From Eutrophocola sp965662685 (GTDB taxonomy: Bacteria; Pseudomonadota; Gammaproteobacteria; Pseudomonadales; Pseudohongiellaceae), in contig CBFIIQ010000022.1 in assembly GCA_965662685.1 (NCBI GenBank), positions 1 to 51,538 of the forward strand: DNA of 51,538 bases, written 5' to 3'. Position numbers and translations under genes: made by a program. Shown piece by piece: positions 26,224 through 35,193 of the stretch (position 1 is the stretch's first letter; every line of letters starts with the position of its first letter). The notes below the pieces were generated by a model, which did no database searches, was not told the DNA's origin, and saw only the letters and a list, made by a program, of their open reading frames with translations.

Positions 26224-27255
26224 ATGAGAAATCTGATGAAAAGCGGAAAGCCATCCTATTCACTGGTTCTATTTGCCACCTTTTTTGCGGTAGTAGTTGT
26301 CATACTCGGCGCCTGGACCCGACTGGAAGATGCCGGACTGGGATGTCCTGACTGGCCGGGGTGTTACGGGTTTATTACTGTTCCGGAAACTGCTGCCGAA
26401 ATTGCCCAGGCAGAAGCAGCTTATCCTGATGCTCCGTTTGAAGCTGAAAAGGCCTGGCCGGAAGTTATTCATCGTTATTTCGCCAGCACCCTGGGCTTGC
26501 TGATTGTTATCATCAATGTGATAGCCTGGAAAAACCGGAAGATCCCCGGTCAGCCGTTTAAGTTACCTGTTTTTCTGTTATTTATGGTCATTGCCCAGGG
26601 CCTTTTCGGTATGTGGACCGTCACATTAAAACTATGGCCACAAGTGGTAACGACCCATTTGCTGGGTGGTTTCACCACCCTCAGTCTGCTTTGGCTGTTG
26701 AGTTTGCGACTTAACAATCGCCCCTGGCAACAACCCAATATTCCGATAAGGCAGTGGATAAGTCTCAAGCCGCTCGCCTTGATAGCACTGGTTTTACTGG
26801 TTTTCCAGATATTCCTGGGGGGTTGGACCAGCTCGAATTATGCCGCACTGGCCTGTCCTGACCTACCTGCCTGCCAGGGCCGTTGGTGGCCACCAATGGA
26901 TATGGGCAATGGTTTTAATATCACTCAGGAAATAGGTCCCAACTATCTCGGTGGCCAAATGGATGGTGAAGCAAGAGTGGCTATTCATATGATGCATCGT
27001 ATAGGCGCTATGCTGGTAACCCTGGTTATTGGTTTTCTTGTGTTCAAGCTGTTCAGGAATGCCGGTGGCAGTGAGATGAAGAGACTTGCCTCAGTGCTAT
27101 TGGGCCTGCTTATACTTCAAGTTAGCCTGGGCATAAGCAATATTGTTTTTGCCTTGCCCTTATGGGTTGCAGTTGCACACAACGCCGGGGGTGCTTTACT
27201 ATTGCTCACCCTTGTCACCCTCAATTACCGATTAAATAAAGCGTCTACCTTTTAG
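26224..27255 (+). CDS. ctaA: Heme A synthase (COX15/CtaA)
   Basis: Inner-membrane enzyme that oxidises the C8 methyl of heme O to give heme A. There are about eight membrane segments. The conserved histidines lie in VIHRYFAS, VTTHLLGG, HMMHRIGA and VAHNAGG, and the cysteine pairs in GCPDWPGC and CPDLPAC. Length is 343 residues. It is 3 bases upstream of ctaB, so both are in one operon. Heme A is used only by aa3-type oxidases, yet no complete oxidase gene is present here. Confidence 0.95.
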   Translation: MRNLMKSGKPSYSLVLFATFFAVVVVILGAWTRLEDAGLGCPDWPGCYGFITVPETAAEIAQAEAAYPDAPFEAEKAWPEVIHRYFASTLGLLIVIINVIAWKNRKIPGQPFKLPVFLLFMVIAQGLFGMWTVTLKLWPQVVTTHLLGGFTTLSLLWLLSLRLNNRPWQQPNIPIRQWISLKPLALIALVLLVFQIFLGGWTSSNYAALACPDLPACQGRWWPPMDMGNGFNITQEIGPNYLGGQMDGEARVAIHMMHRIGAMLVTLVIGFLVFKLFRNAGGSEMKRLASVLLGLLILQVSLGISNIVFALPLWVAVAHNAGGALLLLTLVTLNYRLNKASTF

Positions 27256-27258
27256 ATC

Positions 27259-28164
27259 ATGAGCCAAGCCTCCTTTTTTAAACCTGCCAATGATGCAGGA
27301 AACAAGACTGCCAACTGGCGGGATTACTACGAAATGTGTAAGCCCCGCGTGGTCATGATGATGATCCTGACGTCGCTGATTGGTATGTTCCTTGCCGTGC
27401 CGGGAATGGTTGCTGTGGATATCCTGATCTGGGGAAATCTTGGTATTGCACTGGTTGCCAGTGCTGGAGCAGTGGTGAATCATCTGATTGATTACCAGGT
27501 CGACACCATCATGCAGAGGACTATCAAGCGTCCGATTCCTCAGGGTAAAGTCAGCCCTTTGCAGGCTTTGCTGTTTGCATTAGGCATTTGTTTACTTGGA
27601 ATGCTCATCCTCATTTTCCTGGTTAATCCCCTGAGTGCCTGGCTGACTCTGGCCTCTTTTGTTGGCTATGCCATCATTTATACGGGCTTTTTGAAACGGG
27701 CGACGCCACAGAATATTGTGATTGGTGGTCTTTCCGGTGCCATGCCGCCGTTGCTTGGATGGACTGCAGTTACTGGCACTATCGATCCCAACGGTTTGCT
27801 TTTGGTATTAATTATTTTTGCCTGGACCCCACCTCATTTCTGGCCACTGGCTATTCATCGTAAAAGTGATTATGCCAAGACAGATATTCCGATGCTGCCA
27901 GTCACCCATGGCGATCCTCTGACCAAGCTGCATACCCTGCTTTACACGATTATCATGTGCCTCGTGACGATACTGCCTTACCTTACCGGCATGAGTGGAC
28001 CTCTTTATCTGGCAGCGGCCATATTACTTGGCGGAGGGTTTCTTTATCACTCGCTTAGGTTACTGGTTACCGACAATCCCCGCGCAGCATTAACGACGTT
28101 TCGCTACTCGATTGTCTATCTGATTGCGCTGTTTATTGCGTTGTTGATAGATCACTATCTATAA
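27259..28164 (+). CDS. ctaB: Protoheme IX farnesyltransferase (heme O synthase)
   Basis: UbiA-family prenyltransferase that farnesylates heme B to heme O, the substrate of CtaA. The prenyl-diphosphate/Mg site shows NHLIDYQVD followed by RTIKRPIP; the second Asp-containing loop includes KTDIPMLPVTHGD. About nine hydrophobic segments in 301 residues. Coupled to ctaA with a 3-base gap, with an Sco gene 53 bases downstream. Confidence 0.95.
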   Translation: MSQASFFKPANDAGNKTANWRDYYEMCKPRVVMMMILTSLIGMFLAVPGMVAVDILIWGNLGIALVASAGAVVNHLIDYQVDTIMQRTIKRPIPQGKVSPLQALLFALGICLLGMLILIFLVNPLSAWLTLASFVGYAIIYTGFLKRATPQNIVIGGLSGAMPPLLGWTAVTGTIDPNGLLLVLIIFAWTPPHFWPLAIHRKSDYAKTDIPMLPVTHGDPLTKLHTLLYTIIMCLVTILPYLTGMSGPLYLAAAILLGGGFLYHSLRLLVTDNPRAALTTFRYSIVYLIALFIALLIDHYL

Positions 28165-28217
28165 ATCCCTGACCCCATACTGCCTTCAGTACTATTCAGG
28201 ATTCTGAACTAATCAGC

Positions 28218-28865
28218 ATGGATACAAAGTATTTGAAACTGATCATGTCATTGCTGGCCGGTACTTCGGTTGTTACCGGTGGCTTACTGATTTATTTTTT
28301 TATCGCGGCAAACCAGATAACCATTGAGTCACTTCGTAATGACAGTTTTTTTGTTTACGATGCCCCCATTAAGATTGATGAATTCAGCCTGACCGATCAC
28401 AACAACGACCTTTTCACCCGTGACGCGCTAAAAGATAAATGGACACTGGTGTTTTTTGGTTACACTTTTTGCCCGGATATTTGTCCAATAACCATGGCGG
28501 CCATTAAACAATTTTATGATTTGCTGGAAGACAATGGTGCGGAGTCAGATGTGCAAGTGGCGATGATCAGTGTTGATCCTAATCGCGATACACCGGAAAA
28601 ACTTGCACAATACGTTGGTTTCTTCAATCCTGAATTTATTGGACTAACCGGGGACTACAATAATCTTTATACGATGGCGCGCAAAATGAACGTGGCATTT
28701 TCCTACTTACGAGTAGATGATGATAATTACCTGGTAACGCACAACGGAGAAATCATGCTGATTGATCCACAGGGCAATAATGTCGGTTTCTTCAAGGCAC
28801 CTTATGATCCGCAACTGATGCTTGATAATTTTCGTGCTGTAAAAAAGTACAGGGCAAAAAATTAA
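28218..28865 (+). CDS. SCO1/SenC family copper chaperone
   Basis: Membrane-anchored thioredoxin-fold protein that delivers copper to the CuA site of cytochrome c oxidase subunit II. One N-terminal anchor (about residues 10-30); the copper site is Cys85 and Cys89 (FCPDICP) with His175 (VTHNG). Length is 215 residues. It follows ctaB, the usual place. It is notable that its normal client, the CuA domain, is missing from the adjacent coxB fragment; Sco proteins can also serve other oxidases. Confidence 0.93.
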   Translation: MDTKYLKLIMSLLAGTSVVTGGLLIYFFIAANQITIESLRNDSFFVYDAPIKIDEFSLTDHNNDLFTRDALKDKWTLVFFGYTFCPDICPITMAAIKQFYDLLEDNGAESDVQVAMISVDPNRDTPEKLAQYVGFFNPEFIGLTGDYNNLYTMARKMNVAFSYLRVDDDNYLVTHNGEIMLIDPQGNNVGFFKAPYDPQLMLDNFRAVKKYRAKN

Positions 28866-28883
28866 TTCCGCCTGATGAGGCCC

Positions 28884-29672
28884 TCAGTTTTTTTCTCCGC
28901 TCACCGCAACCCTCGAAAATACAAACAGCAAGCTTGTCGTTACAACGATGCTTGGACCGGTAGGTGTATCCCAGAACCAGGATGCAGTTAAACCACCGCA
29001 AACCGCAATAGATCCGACGATACTCGCTATAACCGACATTGATTCAGGGGTTTTGGAAAATGCCCTCGCGCAGGCGGGAGGAATAATAAGAAGGGAGGTA
29101 ATAAGTAACACACCGACGACCTTCATAGAAACCGCAACAATCAAAGCAATCAATAACATCAGTAACAGCCGCAAACGAGTTACATTGAGACCTTCAACCT
29201 GGGCAAGTTCTTCATGCAGGGTTATTGTTAACAGCCGATTCCAGTTTGCAAATAACACTCCCAGCACTATACAAACGCTGACACCAATCCAGATAAGATC
29301 GTTCCATGATACGGTCAGCAAATCACCAAACAGATAGACCATCAGATTTATCTGGTTATCAGTAAAGCTGATCATTACCAGCCCAAGTGCAAGAGAACTG
29401 TGAGCCAGTATTCCAAGGATCGTATCTGTAGAAAGGCCGCGACGGTTTTCCATCATCACCAGCGCAACAGCCAGAAGCATGCAGGCAAAAATGACCGATA
29501 ACTGCAGACTTATGTCGAGAATAAGACCGAGGGCAATGCCAAATAGAGCCGAATGTGCAAGCGTATCGCCAAAATAAGACATCCGGCGCCATACAACAAA
29601 GCATCCGAGTGGACCTGCAATAATTGCAACCATCAAGCCGGCTAACAATGCACGTACTATAAAATCAGCCAT
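28884..29672 (-). CDS. znuB: Zinc ABC transporter permease ZnuB
   Basis: ABC-3 family inner-membrane permease of the high-affinity zinc importer. The 262-residue chain has about seven hydrophobic segments and the family blocks ALLAGLMVAIIAGPLG, YFGDTLAHSALFG and LLITSLLIIPPACAR. It lies 24 bases after znuC on the same strand and converges on the Sco gene after only 18 bases. Confidence 0.93.
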   Translation of the reverse strand: MADFIVRALLAGLMVAIIAGPLGCFVVWRRMSYFGDTLAHSALFGIALGLILDISLQLSVIFACMLLAVALVMMENRRGLSTDTILGILAHSSLALGLVMISFTDNQINLMVYLFGDLLTVSWNDLIWIGVSVCIVLGVLFANWNRLLTITLHEELAQVEGLNVTRLRLLLMLLIALIVAVSMKVVGVLLITSLLIIPPACARAFSKTPESMSVIASIVGSIAVCGGLTASWFWDTPTGPSIVVTTSLLFVFSRVAVSGEKN

Positions 29673-29696
29673 TGAGTTGTCGCCTGGTTCCTGCCT

Positions 29697-30449
29697 TCAT
29701 TTTTCACTTTTCTCTACGATATCACCACCCAGGTCATGACTGTGGTTGTGATGGTGAGTATAGACTGCCAGAGTCTCCGCATCCTTTTTGCCAAACAATT
29801 CCAGATAGGCAGGGTCGTTGCTTACCTGCTCAGGATGACCATGACAGCACACATGCTGATTAAGACAGATCACTTCATCCGTAGCTGACATAACCAGATG
29901 TAAATCATGGGAAACAAGTAAAATTCCACACTTGTGCCGGCTCCTGATATTTTCAATAAGCCGGTAAAGTTCGGCTTGTCCGTTAACATCAACACCCTGC
30001 ACGGGCTCATCTAGCACCAGCAACTGAGGCGCCTGAATCAGTGCTCTGGCCAGTAAAACCCGTTGTAGTTCACCGCCAGAAAGAGAATGGAGCTGGCTGT
30101 TGAGCAATGCACTTGCTCCTACCTCTTTCAGGACACCGCTTATTTCACTGCGGTTGGCATTCACTGCCAGTTTGAGGAAACGGTCTACTGACACCGGCAT
30201 AGCAGGATCTGTATGTAAGCGCTGCGGCATATAGCCAATTCTCAAGCCTTTTCTCATGGTCACTGTGCCACTGGAGGGTTTTATCAGCCCAAGCACAATT
30301 TTTACCAGGGAGGTTTTGCCAGCACCATTGGGACCAATCAAAGTGACAATCTGCTCTTTTGCCACCTGCAGCGAGATATTGTTTAGAATTTGCCGTTGCT
30401 CTATTTCCAGCGAAATGTTGCTGGCATTGATAAGGAAATTTTCTTCCAC
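29697..30449 (-). CDS. znuC: Zinc ABC transporter ATP-binding protein ZnuC
   Basis: Cytoplasmic ATPase of the zinc importer. Walker A GPNGAGKTS, signature SGGELQRV and Walker B LLVLDEP are intact; the C-terminal tail is rich in histidine (THHHNHSHD), as in ZnuC of related bacteria. It is divergent from znuA; the zur regulator gene found between znuA and znuC in Pseudomonas is absent here. Confidence 0.94.
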   Translation of the reverse strand: MEENFLINASNISLEIEQRQILNNISLQVAKEQIVTLIGPNGAGKTSLVKIVLGLIKPSSGTVTMRKGLRIGYMPQRLHTDPAMPVSVDRFLKLAVNANRSEISGVLKEVGASALLNSQLHSLSGGELQRVLLARALIQAPQLLVLDEPVQGVDVNGQAELYRLIENIRSRHKCGILLVSHDLHLVMSATDEVICLNQHVCCHGHPEQVSNDPAYLELFGKKDAETLAVYTHHHNHSHDLGGDIVEKSEK

Positions 30450-30480
30450 GACAGGGAACCCGGATAAGAAAGTTTGAGAA

Positions 30481-30558
30481 TGATATAACAGGATTGTGCA
30501 GTATATTTTTTACGCTGAATACTTCAATCCTGTGGTATTCATTCAGGGTGATATATCA
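30481..30558. promoter_or_regulatory. znuA/znuC divergent control region with paired AT-rich elements
   Basis: The short gap between znuC and znuA contains TGATATAACA (30481-30490) and the perfect palindrome TGATATATCA (30549-30558). The TATAACA part resembles a half-site of the enterobacterial Zur operator, but neither copy matches the full palindrome. A Zur role is inferred from position only. Confidence 0.35.
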
Positions 30559-30622
30559 TAGCATCTTTTAAATGCACAGCTTACTGGCTGAGCAGTTTTC
30601 TGACTGGTTTTTTCTTTTTAAT

Positions 30623-31471
30623 ATGCACAAATTATTGCTGACTTTTTTTCTGCTGGCGGGACTCAATGCTCAGGTTTTTGCGCAATATTCTGTAGTTGCC
30701 AGCATTCGACCATTGCAATTAATTGCCGCAGCCATAACAGAAGAGATTTCCAAACCGCAGCTGGTGATGGATGGTTCACAGGATCCACATCACCCCTCTC
30801 TCAGGCCCTCACAACGTCGTGCAATGAATCAGGCGGATATTTTTCTCTGGATTGGGCCGCAACTTGAAACGGGTATGGAGCCAATAATTGGCGAGCTAGA
30901 TGCGCAGATACTGACGGTTATTAAACTCGTCGGGCTCACAGTCCACCCACTTAATGCCAGTATCGACCCACACATTTGGCTTGATACCAATAATGCCGGA
31001 ATTATTGCAGATGCTCTGGCAGCAAAACTTATTCAACTCGATCGCGAAAATGAAAACCGCTATCTGCAAAACCTTGCCCGCTTCAGGGAGGGCTTGAAGA
31101 ATCTGGAGCAAGAGCTGGAGAAAATACTTGATCCCGACAGCTTTCCTGCCTTTGCTGTATATCACAATGGTTATCAATATTTTGAAAAACAGCTGGGATT
31201 TTCTCATCTGACCAGCTTTACTGATAATGAGGAAGTGCGGCCCGGGATCAGGCGTATCATGGAAATAAAATCCGTGCTCAAAGCCAACAATGTGAATTGC
31301 ATTGTGATTGATTCTTCTGTCAATTCAGGAAACCTTCACAATCAACTTGAGCGTGATAGCGTGCGTTATATTTCCGTTGATGTGCTTGCCCATGATATTG
31401 CTTTAAGCAGGGATGGGTATTTTCAGTTTATGCAAAAGCTGGCAGCAAGTTTTGCTTCCTGCCGCGATTAA
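30623..31471 (+). CDS. znuA: Zinc-binding periplasmic protein ZnuA
   Basis: Cluster A-I substrate-binding protein that captures zinc for ZnuBC. From ATG-30623 it has a good signal peptide (KLLLTFFLLAGLNAQVFA). Candidate zinc ligands are in DPHHPSLRPS, DPHIWLDT and YHNGYQYFE. It lacks the long His-rich loop of some homologues. An in-frame ATG at 30572 would add 17 residues ahead of the signal peptide, but it lies 14 bases after a possible operator and neither start has a clear ribosome-binding site, so the start is uncertain. Confidence 0.9.
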   Translation: MHKLLLTFFLLAGLNAQVFAQYSVVASIRPLQLIAAAITEEISKPQLVMDGSQDPHHPSLRPSQRRAMNQADIFLWIGPQLETGMEPIIGELDAQILTVIKLVGLTVHPLNASIDPHIWLDTNNAGIIADALAAKLIQLDRENENRYLQNLARFREGLKNLEQELEKILDPDSFPAFAVYHNGYQYFEKQLGFSHLTSFTDNEEVRPGIRRIMEIKSVLKANNVNCIVIDSSVNSGNLHNQLERDSVRYISVDVLAHDIALSRDGYFQFMQKLAASFASCRD

Positions 31472-31543
31472 ACAGAATCTGTATTTTTCAGTTCAAGCCG
31501 GTTAACAAATTTAAATCCTAACCTCGAGAGAAAGCACAGCAGC

Positions 31544-34288
31544 ATGGCCAATAATAATCCACTGATACTTGTTGATGGTTCTTCCTATTTATTTCGGGCC
31601 TTTCATGCCTTACCCCCCTTAACCACCAGCAAGGGACAGCCAACAGGCGCGGTTAAAGGGGTCATTAATATGATCAGGAGCCTGATCAATAGCTACCCGG
31701 ACAGCTATGTTGCGATTGTGTTTGACGCCAAAGGAAAAACCTTTCGTAACGATATGTATAGTGAGTACAAGGCTAACCGCCCGCCCATGCCTGATGACCT
31801 GCGTAGCCAGATTGAGCCGATACACCTGATTATCAAGGCAATGGGTTTACCGCTGATTGTGGTTGACGGTGTCGAGGCAGATGATGTGATTGGAACCTTG
31901 GCTCAGCAGGCGTGGGAGCTTAGCATGCCAACGCTTATTTCCACCGGCGACAAGGATTTGGCGCAACTGGTCAATGAACATGTCACCCTGCTCAATACCA
32001 TGACCAATGAAACGCTGGATATTGCAGGTGTAAATAACAAGTTCGGCTTGCCACCGGAAAAGATCATCGACTACCTCGCCTTAATGGGTGACAAGGCTGA
32101 CAACATTCCAGGGGTTCCCGGTGTTGGCCCGAAAACCGCAGTGAAATGGCTGGATGAATATGGCTCTCTTGAGGGCGTCATTCAAAATGCTGAGGCGGTA
32201 AAGGGCAAAATCGGGGAAAAGCTGCGTGATAACCTTGAACAACTTGGTCTTTCCCGGGAATTGGCCACTATAAAACTGGATGTCGAACTTGATTTCGGCC
32301 CTAAAGACCTGGTTCATCAGGAAGCGAATAAACCTGAGTTGCTGGCAATCTACAAACAAATGGAATTTCGCTCATGGATCAAGGAGCTGGAGGGGGAAGG
32401 AGTTGAGGCAGCTGAATCACAGGGCGTGGAGCTGGAAGATGATGCGCGGGACGATATTGTCGACATACCCAATCCTGAAACGCTCGAGTACAAGTGCATC
32501 CTGGAACAAGAGCTGCTGGAACAATTTATTTTCGATAGCCGTAAAACAGGACGAGTAGCTATTAGTGTTGAGACAGAAGGAGGACATTACAAGGAGGCAG
32601 AAATTGTAGGATTGTCCCTTTGCTGTGAGCCAGGGAAAGCCATGTATATTCCTCTGGCACATAGTGGACTGGAGGTACCGGTTCAACTGCAAACAGATTC
32701 AGTAGTTGCCCTGTTAAAACCGATTCTGGAAGACAACCACCTGTTTAAAATCGGTCATGATCTGAAATTAATTTCTCATATATTGAGTAATTATGGCATT
32801 TCACTGCGTGGCAGACGTTATGACACCATGCTGCAATCCTATGTACTCAATTCGGTTGCTTTCAAACACACCTTTGATCGGCTGGTGTCCCTTTACCTGG
32901 AGCAGGACAAAAAGACGCTGGAGGAATTGCTGGGAAAAGGCAGGACCAAAATCAGTTTTGCTGAACTTGAGCTTGAAAAAGCCACATCCTGGTCTGCGGA
33001 AAATGCAGATTTCTGTTTTCGCTTGCATCAGGTGCTGGAGAGTAAGCTAAATCAAACGACACAGTTGGCAGAGGTATATCGCTATTTTGAAATCGCCCTG
33101 GTCCCGGTGTTAAGTCGCATGGAAGACGCTGGCGTTAGCCTGGATACTCACGCACTTGCGAAGCAAAGTGTGGAGATAGCTGAGAAACTTCTGACCCTGG
33201 AAAAGAAGGCATACGAACTTGCCGGGGAAGAATTTAATCTGGGCTCACCAAAACAACTGCAGCAAATTTTTTACGAAAAACTGAATTATCGGGTCATCAG
33301 CAAAACTGCCAAAGGCCAGCCTTCCACCGCGGAGCCGGTTTTGCAGGAGCTGGCCCTTGAATATCCCTTGCCCGAAATAATTCTCGAGCATCGTAGTTTG
33401 AGCAAATTAAAATCGACTTATACGGATCGTCTGCCACGGGACATTAACCCCGATACCGGACGAATACACAGTAATTATCAGCAGGCAGTAGCTGCTACCG
33501 GCAGACTGTCTTCTACAGAACCAAATCTGCAAAACATCCCCATTAGAACCGAGGAAGGGCGTCGGATCAGGCAAGCGTTTATCGCTGAAAAAGGTAAAGT
33601 GCTGCTGGCTGCTGACTATTCCCAGGTTGAACTGCGAATTATGGCGCATCTCTCCGGGGATGAAGGTCTGTGTGAGGCATTTTCCAGGGGGCTGGACGTC
33701 CATCAGGCCACTGCCAGTGAAATTTTCTCGGTGGCCCTGGACAAAGTGGAGCCGGACCAGCGACGCAGTGCAAAAGCGATTAATTTTGGCTTGATTTACG
33801 GGATGTCGGCGTTTGGCCTTGCCAAGCAACTGGGCATTGGACGTGCCGAAGCCCAGGAATATGTTGAGCGCTATTTTCAACGTTATCCGGGGGTACGCAG
33901 ATACATGGATGATACGCGTATGCTGGCCAGTGAGCAGGGCTATGTAGAGACCTTGTTTGGAAGGCGCCTGTATCTGCCGGATATCAAGGCGAGCAATGGC
34001 ATGTTACGCAAGGCAGCGGAAAGAACAGCGATCAATGCGCCAATGCAGGGAACAGCTGCAGATATTATTAAACAGGCAATGGTCGATATAGATCACTGGC
34101 TTAAAGTGGCGAGGCTTGATGCCATGATGATTATGCAAGTGCATGATGAGCTGGTATTTGAAGTGGCAGAAGAGGATCTGGATTTACTGGCTGAGGGTGT
34201 CAGGTTCCGCATGGTGACATCTGCCTCACTCAATGTACCTTTGGTGGTAGATATGGGGTCTGGAAAAGACTGGAATACTGCTCATTAA
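31544..34288 (+). CDS. polA: DNA polymerase I with degenerate proofreading site
   Basis: Family A polymerase for Okazaki-fragment processing and repair. The N-terminal 5'-3' exonuclease (about 1-290) and C-terminal polymerase (DYSQVELRIMAHLSGD, RRSAKAINFGLIYGMSAFG, MIMQVHDELVFEV) look intact. In the middle 3'-5' exonuclease domain, ungapped alignment to remembered E. coli Pol I puts Ser341 for Asp355, Ile410 for Asp424, Trp483 for Tyr497 and Asn487 for Asp501; only Glu343 (Glu357) remains. Proofreading is therefore predicted to be lost. The 914-residue length is otherwise normal. ATG-31544 has GAGAG upstream. Confidence 0.97.
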   Translation: MANNNPLILVDGSSYLFRAFHALPPLTTSKGQPTGAVKGVINMIRSLINSYPDSYVAIVFDAKGKTFRNDMYSEYKANRPPMPDDLRSQIEPIHLIIKAMGLPLIVVDGVEADDVIGTLAQQAWELSMPTLISTGDKDLAQLVNEHVTLLNTMTNETLDIAGVNNKFGLPPEKIIDYLALMGDKADNIPGVPGVGPKTAVKWLDEYGSLEGVIQNAEAVKGKIGEKLRDNLEQLGLSRELATIKLDVELDFGPKDLVHQEANKPELLAIYKQMEFRSWIKELEGEGVEAAESQGVELEDDARDDIVDIPNPETLEYKCILEQELLEQFIFDSRKTGRVAISVETEGGHYKEAEIVGLSLCCEPGKAMYIPLAHSGLEVPVQLQTDSVVALLKPILEDNHLFKIGHDLKLISHILSNYGISLRGRRYDTMLQSYVLNSVAFKHTFDRLVSLYLEQDKKTLEELLGKGRTKISFAELELEKATSWSAENADFCFRLHQVLESKLNQTTQLAEVYRYFEIALVPVLSRMEDAGVSLDTHALAKQSVEIAEKLLTLEKKAYELAGEEFNLGSPKQLQQIFYEKLNYRVISKTAKGQPSTAEPVLQELALEYPLPEIILEHRSLSKLKSTYTDRLPRDINPDTGRIHSNYQQAVAATGRLSSTEPNLQNIPIRTEEGRRIRQAFIAEKGKVLLAADYSQVELRIMAHLSGDEGLCEAFSRGLDVHQATASEIFSVALDKVEPDQRRSAKAINFGLIYGMSAFGLAKQLGIGRAEAQEYVERYFQRYPGVRRYMDDTRMLASEQGYVETLFGRRLYLPDIKASNGMLRKAAERTAINAPMQGTAADIIKQAMVDIDHWLKVARLDAMMIMQVHDELVFEVAEEDLDLLAEGVRFRMVTSASLNVPLVVDMGSGKDWNTAH

Positions 34289-34399
34289 TCTTCAAGACAG
34301 CCTGTTTTTTTGTGTCTCTGCCTGAACAGCAAAATATTTAATTTATTTTTAGTCTTTTTTGAACTAATGGAAAAACAGCGGGTCAATTAGTATAGCAAG

Positions 34400-34504
34400 A
34401 GGGTTTTCTCCCCGATTTTTCCTTCTTGCTAAAAGAAGATATATCTCCTGGTTAATAGGAGCGCGTTGGGCCCTAACTGTTTCTCCTACAGTTAGGGCCC
34501 TTTT
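34400..34504 (+). ncRNA. Structured small RNA at the Spot 42/ErsA locus
   Basis: Between polA and engB, where Spot 42 (spf) of enterobacteria and ErsA of Pseudomonas lie, about 105 bases form a series of hairpins. GGG/CCC pairs at 34401-34413 expose a CTCCCC stretch; CTTCTT/AAGAAG pairs at 34422-34438; CTCCT/AGGAG pairs at 34445-34461; then comes a 13-base-pair terminator. A weak promoter (-10 TATAGC at 34391-34396) would start it near 34400. Size is close to the 109 bases of Spot 42. No open frame of note lies inside. The exact 5' end and target are unknown. Confidence 0.72.
34468..34504 (+). terminator. Strong intrinsic terminator of the polA-engB small RNA
   Basis: GGGCCCTAACTGT (34468-34480) and ACAGTTAGGGCCC (34488-34500) form a perfect 13-base-pair stem with a 7-base loop, followed by TTTT and an AT-rich stretch. 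It is too far from polA (180 bases past its stop) to be only its terminator. Confidence 0.92.
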
Positions 34505-34545
34505 AATTTGCGGCTCTATATATATTCCGTTTTTCAGCTAGCTAG

Positions 34546-35193
34546 TCAGTTAGCTGTTTCAATTGATTCATTGGCAGGAGGGCATAACCAGGACTGAAGT
34601 CGCCCTTTTAGAGCACCAGCACCTTCGTGATTAAGGGCTGAAAAAAGCTGAATTGTGATCATATCGCCATAACTGGCCAGCGCTCTTCGGGTCTCAAGCA
34701 GGGCTTTTTGCTTTGCTCCGGATTTCAATTTGTCACTTTTGGTCAGCAGTATATGCACTGACATTGGTGCCTGGGCACACCACTCAATCATCATACGATC
34801 AAAATCCTTGAGCGGGTGTCGGCAATCCATCAGCAAGACCAGCCCGCGCAATGATTTCCGCTCTCTGAGATAGGCCTCCAGTTGCTTTTGCCATTTAGCT
34901 TTAACCGCAGGAGGAACCTTGGCATAACCAAAACCGGGTAGATCAACCAGAAATTTACCTTCGGCCACCTGAAAGAAATTGAGTAGTTGCGTTCGCCCCG
35001 GGGTTTTACTGGTTCTGGCAAGCTTGGTTTGGTCTGTCAATGTATTGATTGCGCTGGATTTACCCGCATTGGAGCGTCCTACGAAAGCTACTTCATCTAC
35101 ATTGTCTTGCGGGCACTGGGACAGGGTGCTGGCACTCTGTAAAAAACGGGTGCTGGTGAAATCTAGTCTGTTGGCCTGCGGATCAGCATTCAT
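34546..35193 (-). CDS. engB: Ribosome biogenesis GTPase EngB (YihA/YsxC)
   Basis: Essential small GTPase acting in 50S subunit assembly. G1 is GRSNAGKSS at 39-47, G2 lies in GRTQLLNFF, G3 is DLPGFGYAK, and G4 is TKSD. The 215-residue length is normal. It lies convergent to polA across the small RNA and divergent to cytochrome c4, as in Pseudomonas. Confidence 0.96.
   Translation of the reverse strand: MNADPQANRLDFTSTRFLQSASTLSQCPQDNVDEVAFVGRSNAGKSSAINTLTDQTKLARTSKTPGRTQLLNFFQVAEGKFLVDLPGFGYAKVPPAVKAKWQKQLEAYLRERKSLRGLVLLMDCRHPLKDFDRMMIEWCAQAPMSVHILLTKSDKLKSGAKQKALLETRRALASYGDMITIQLFSALNHEGAGALKGRLQSWLCPPANESIETAN

Noticed and set aside
34289..34330. Possible polA terminator just after its stop codon
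   Set aside because: The AGACA/TGTCT stem is only 5 bases and the T-run lies inside the loop rather than after the stem.
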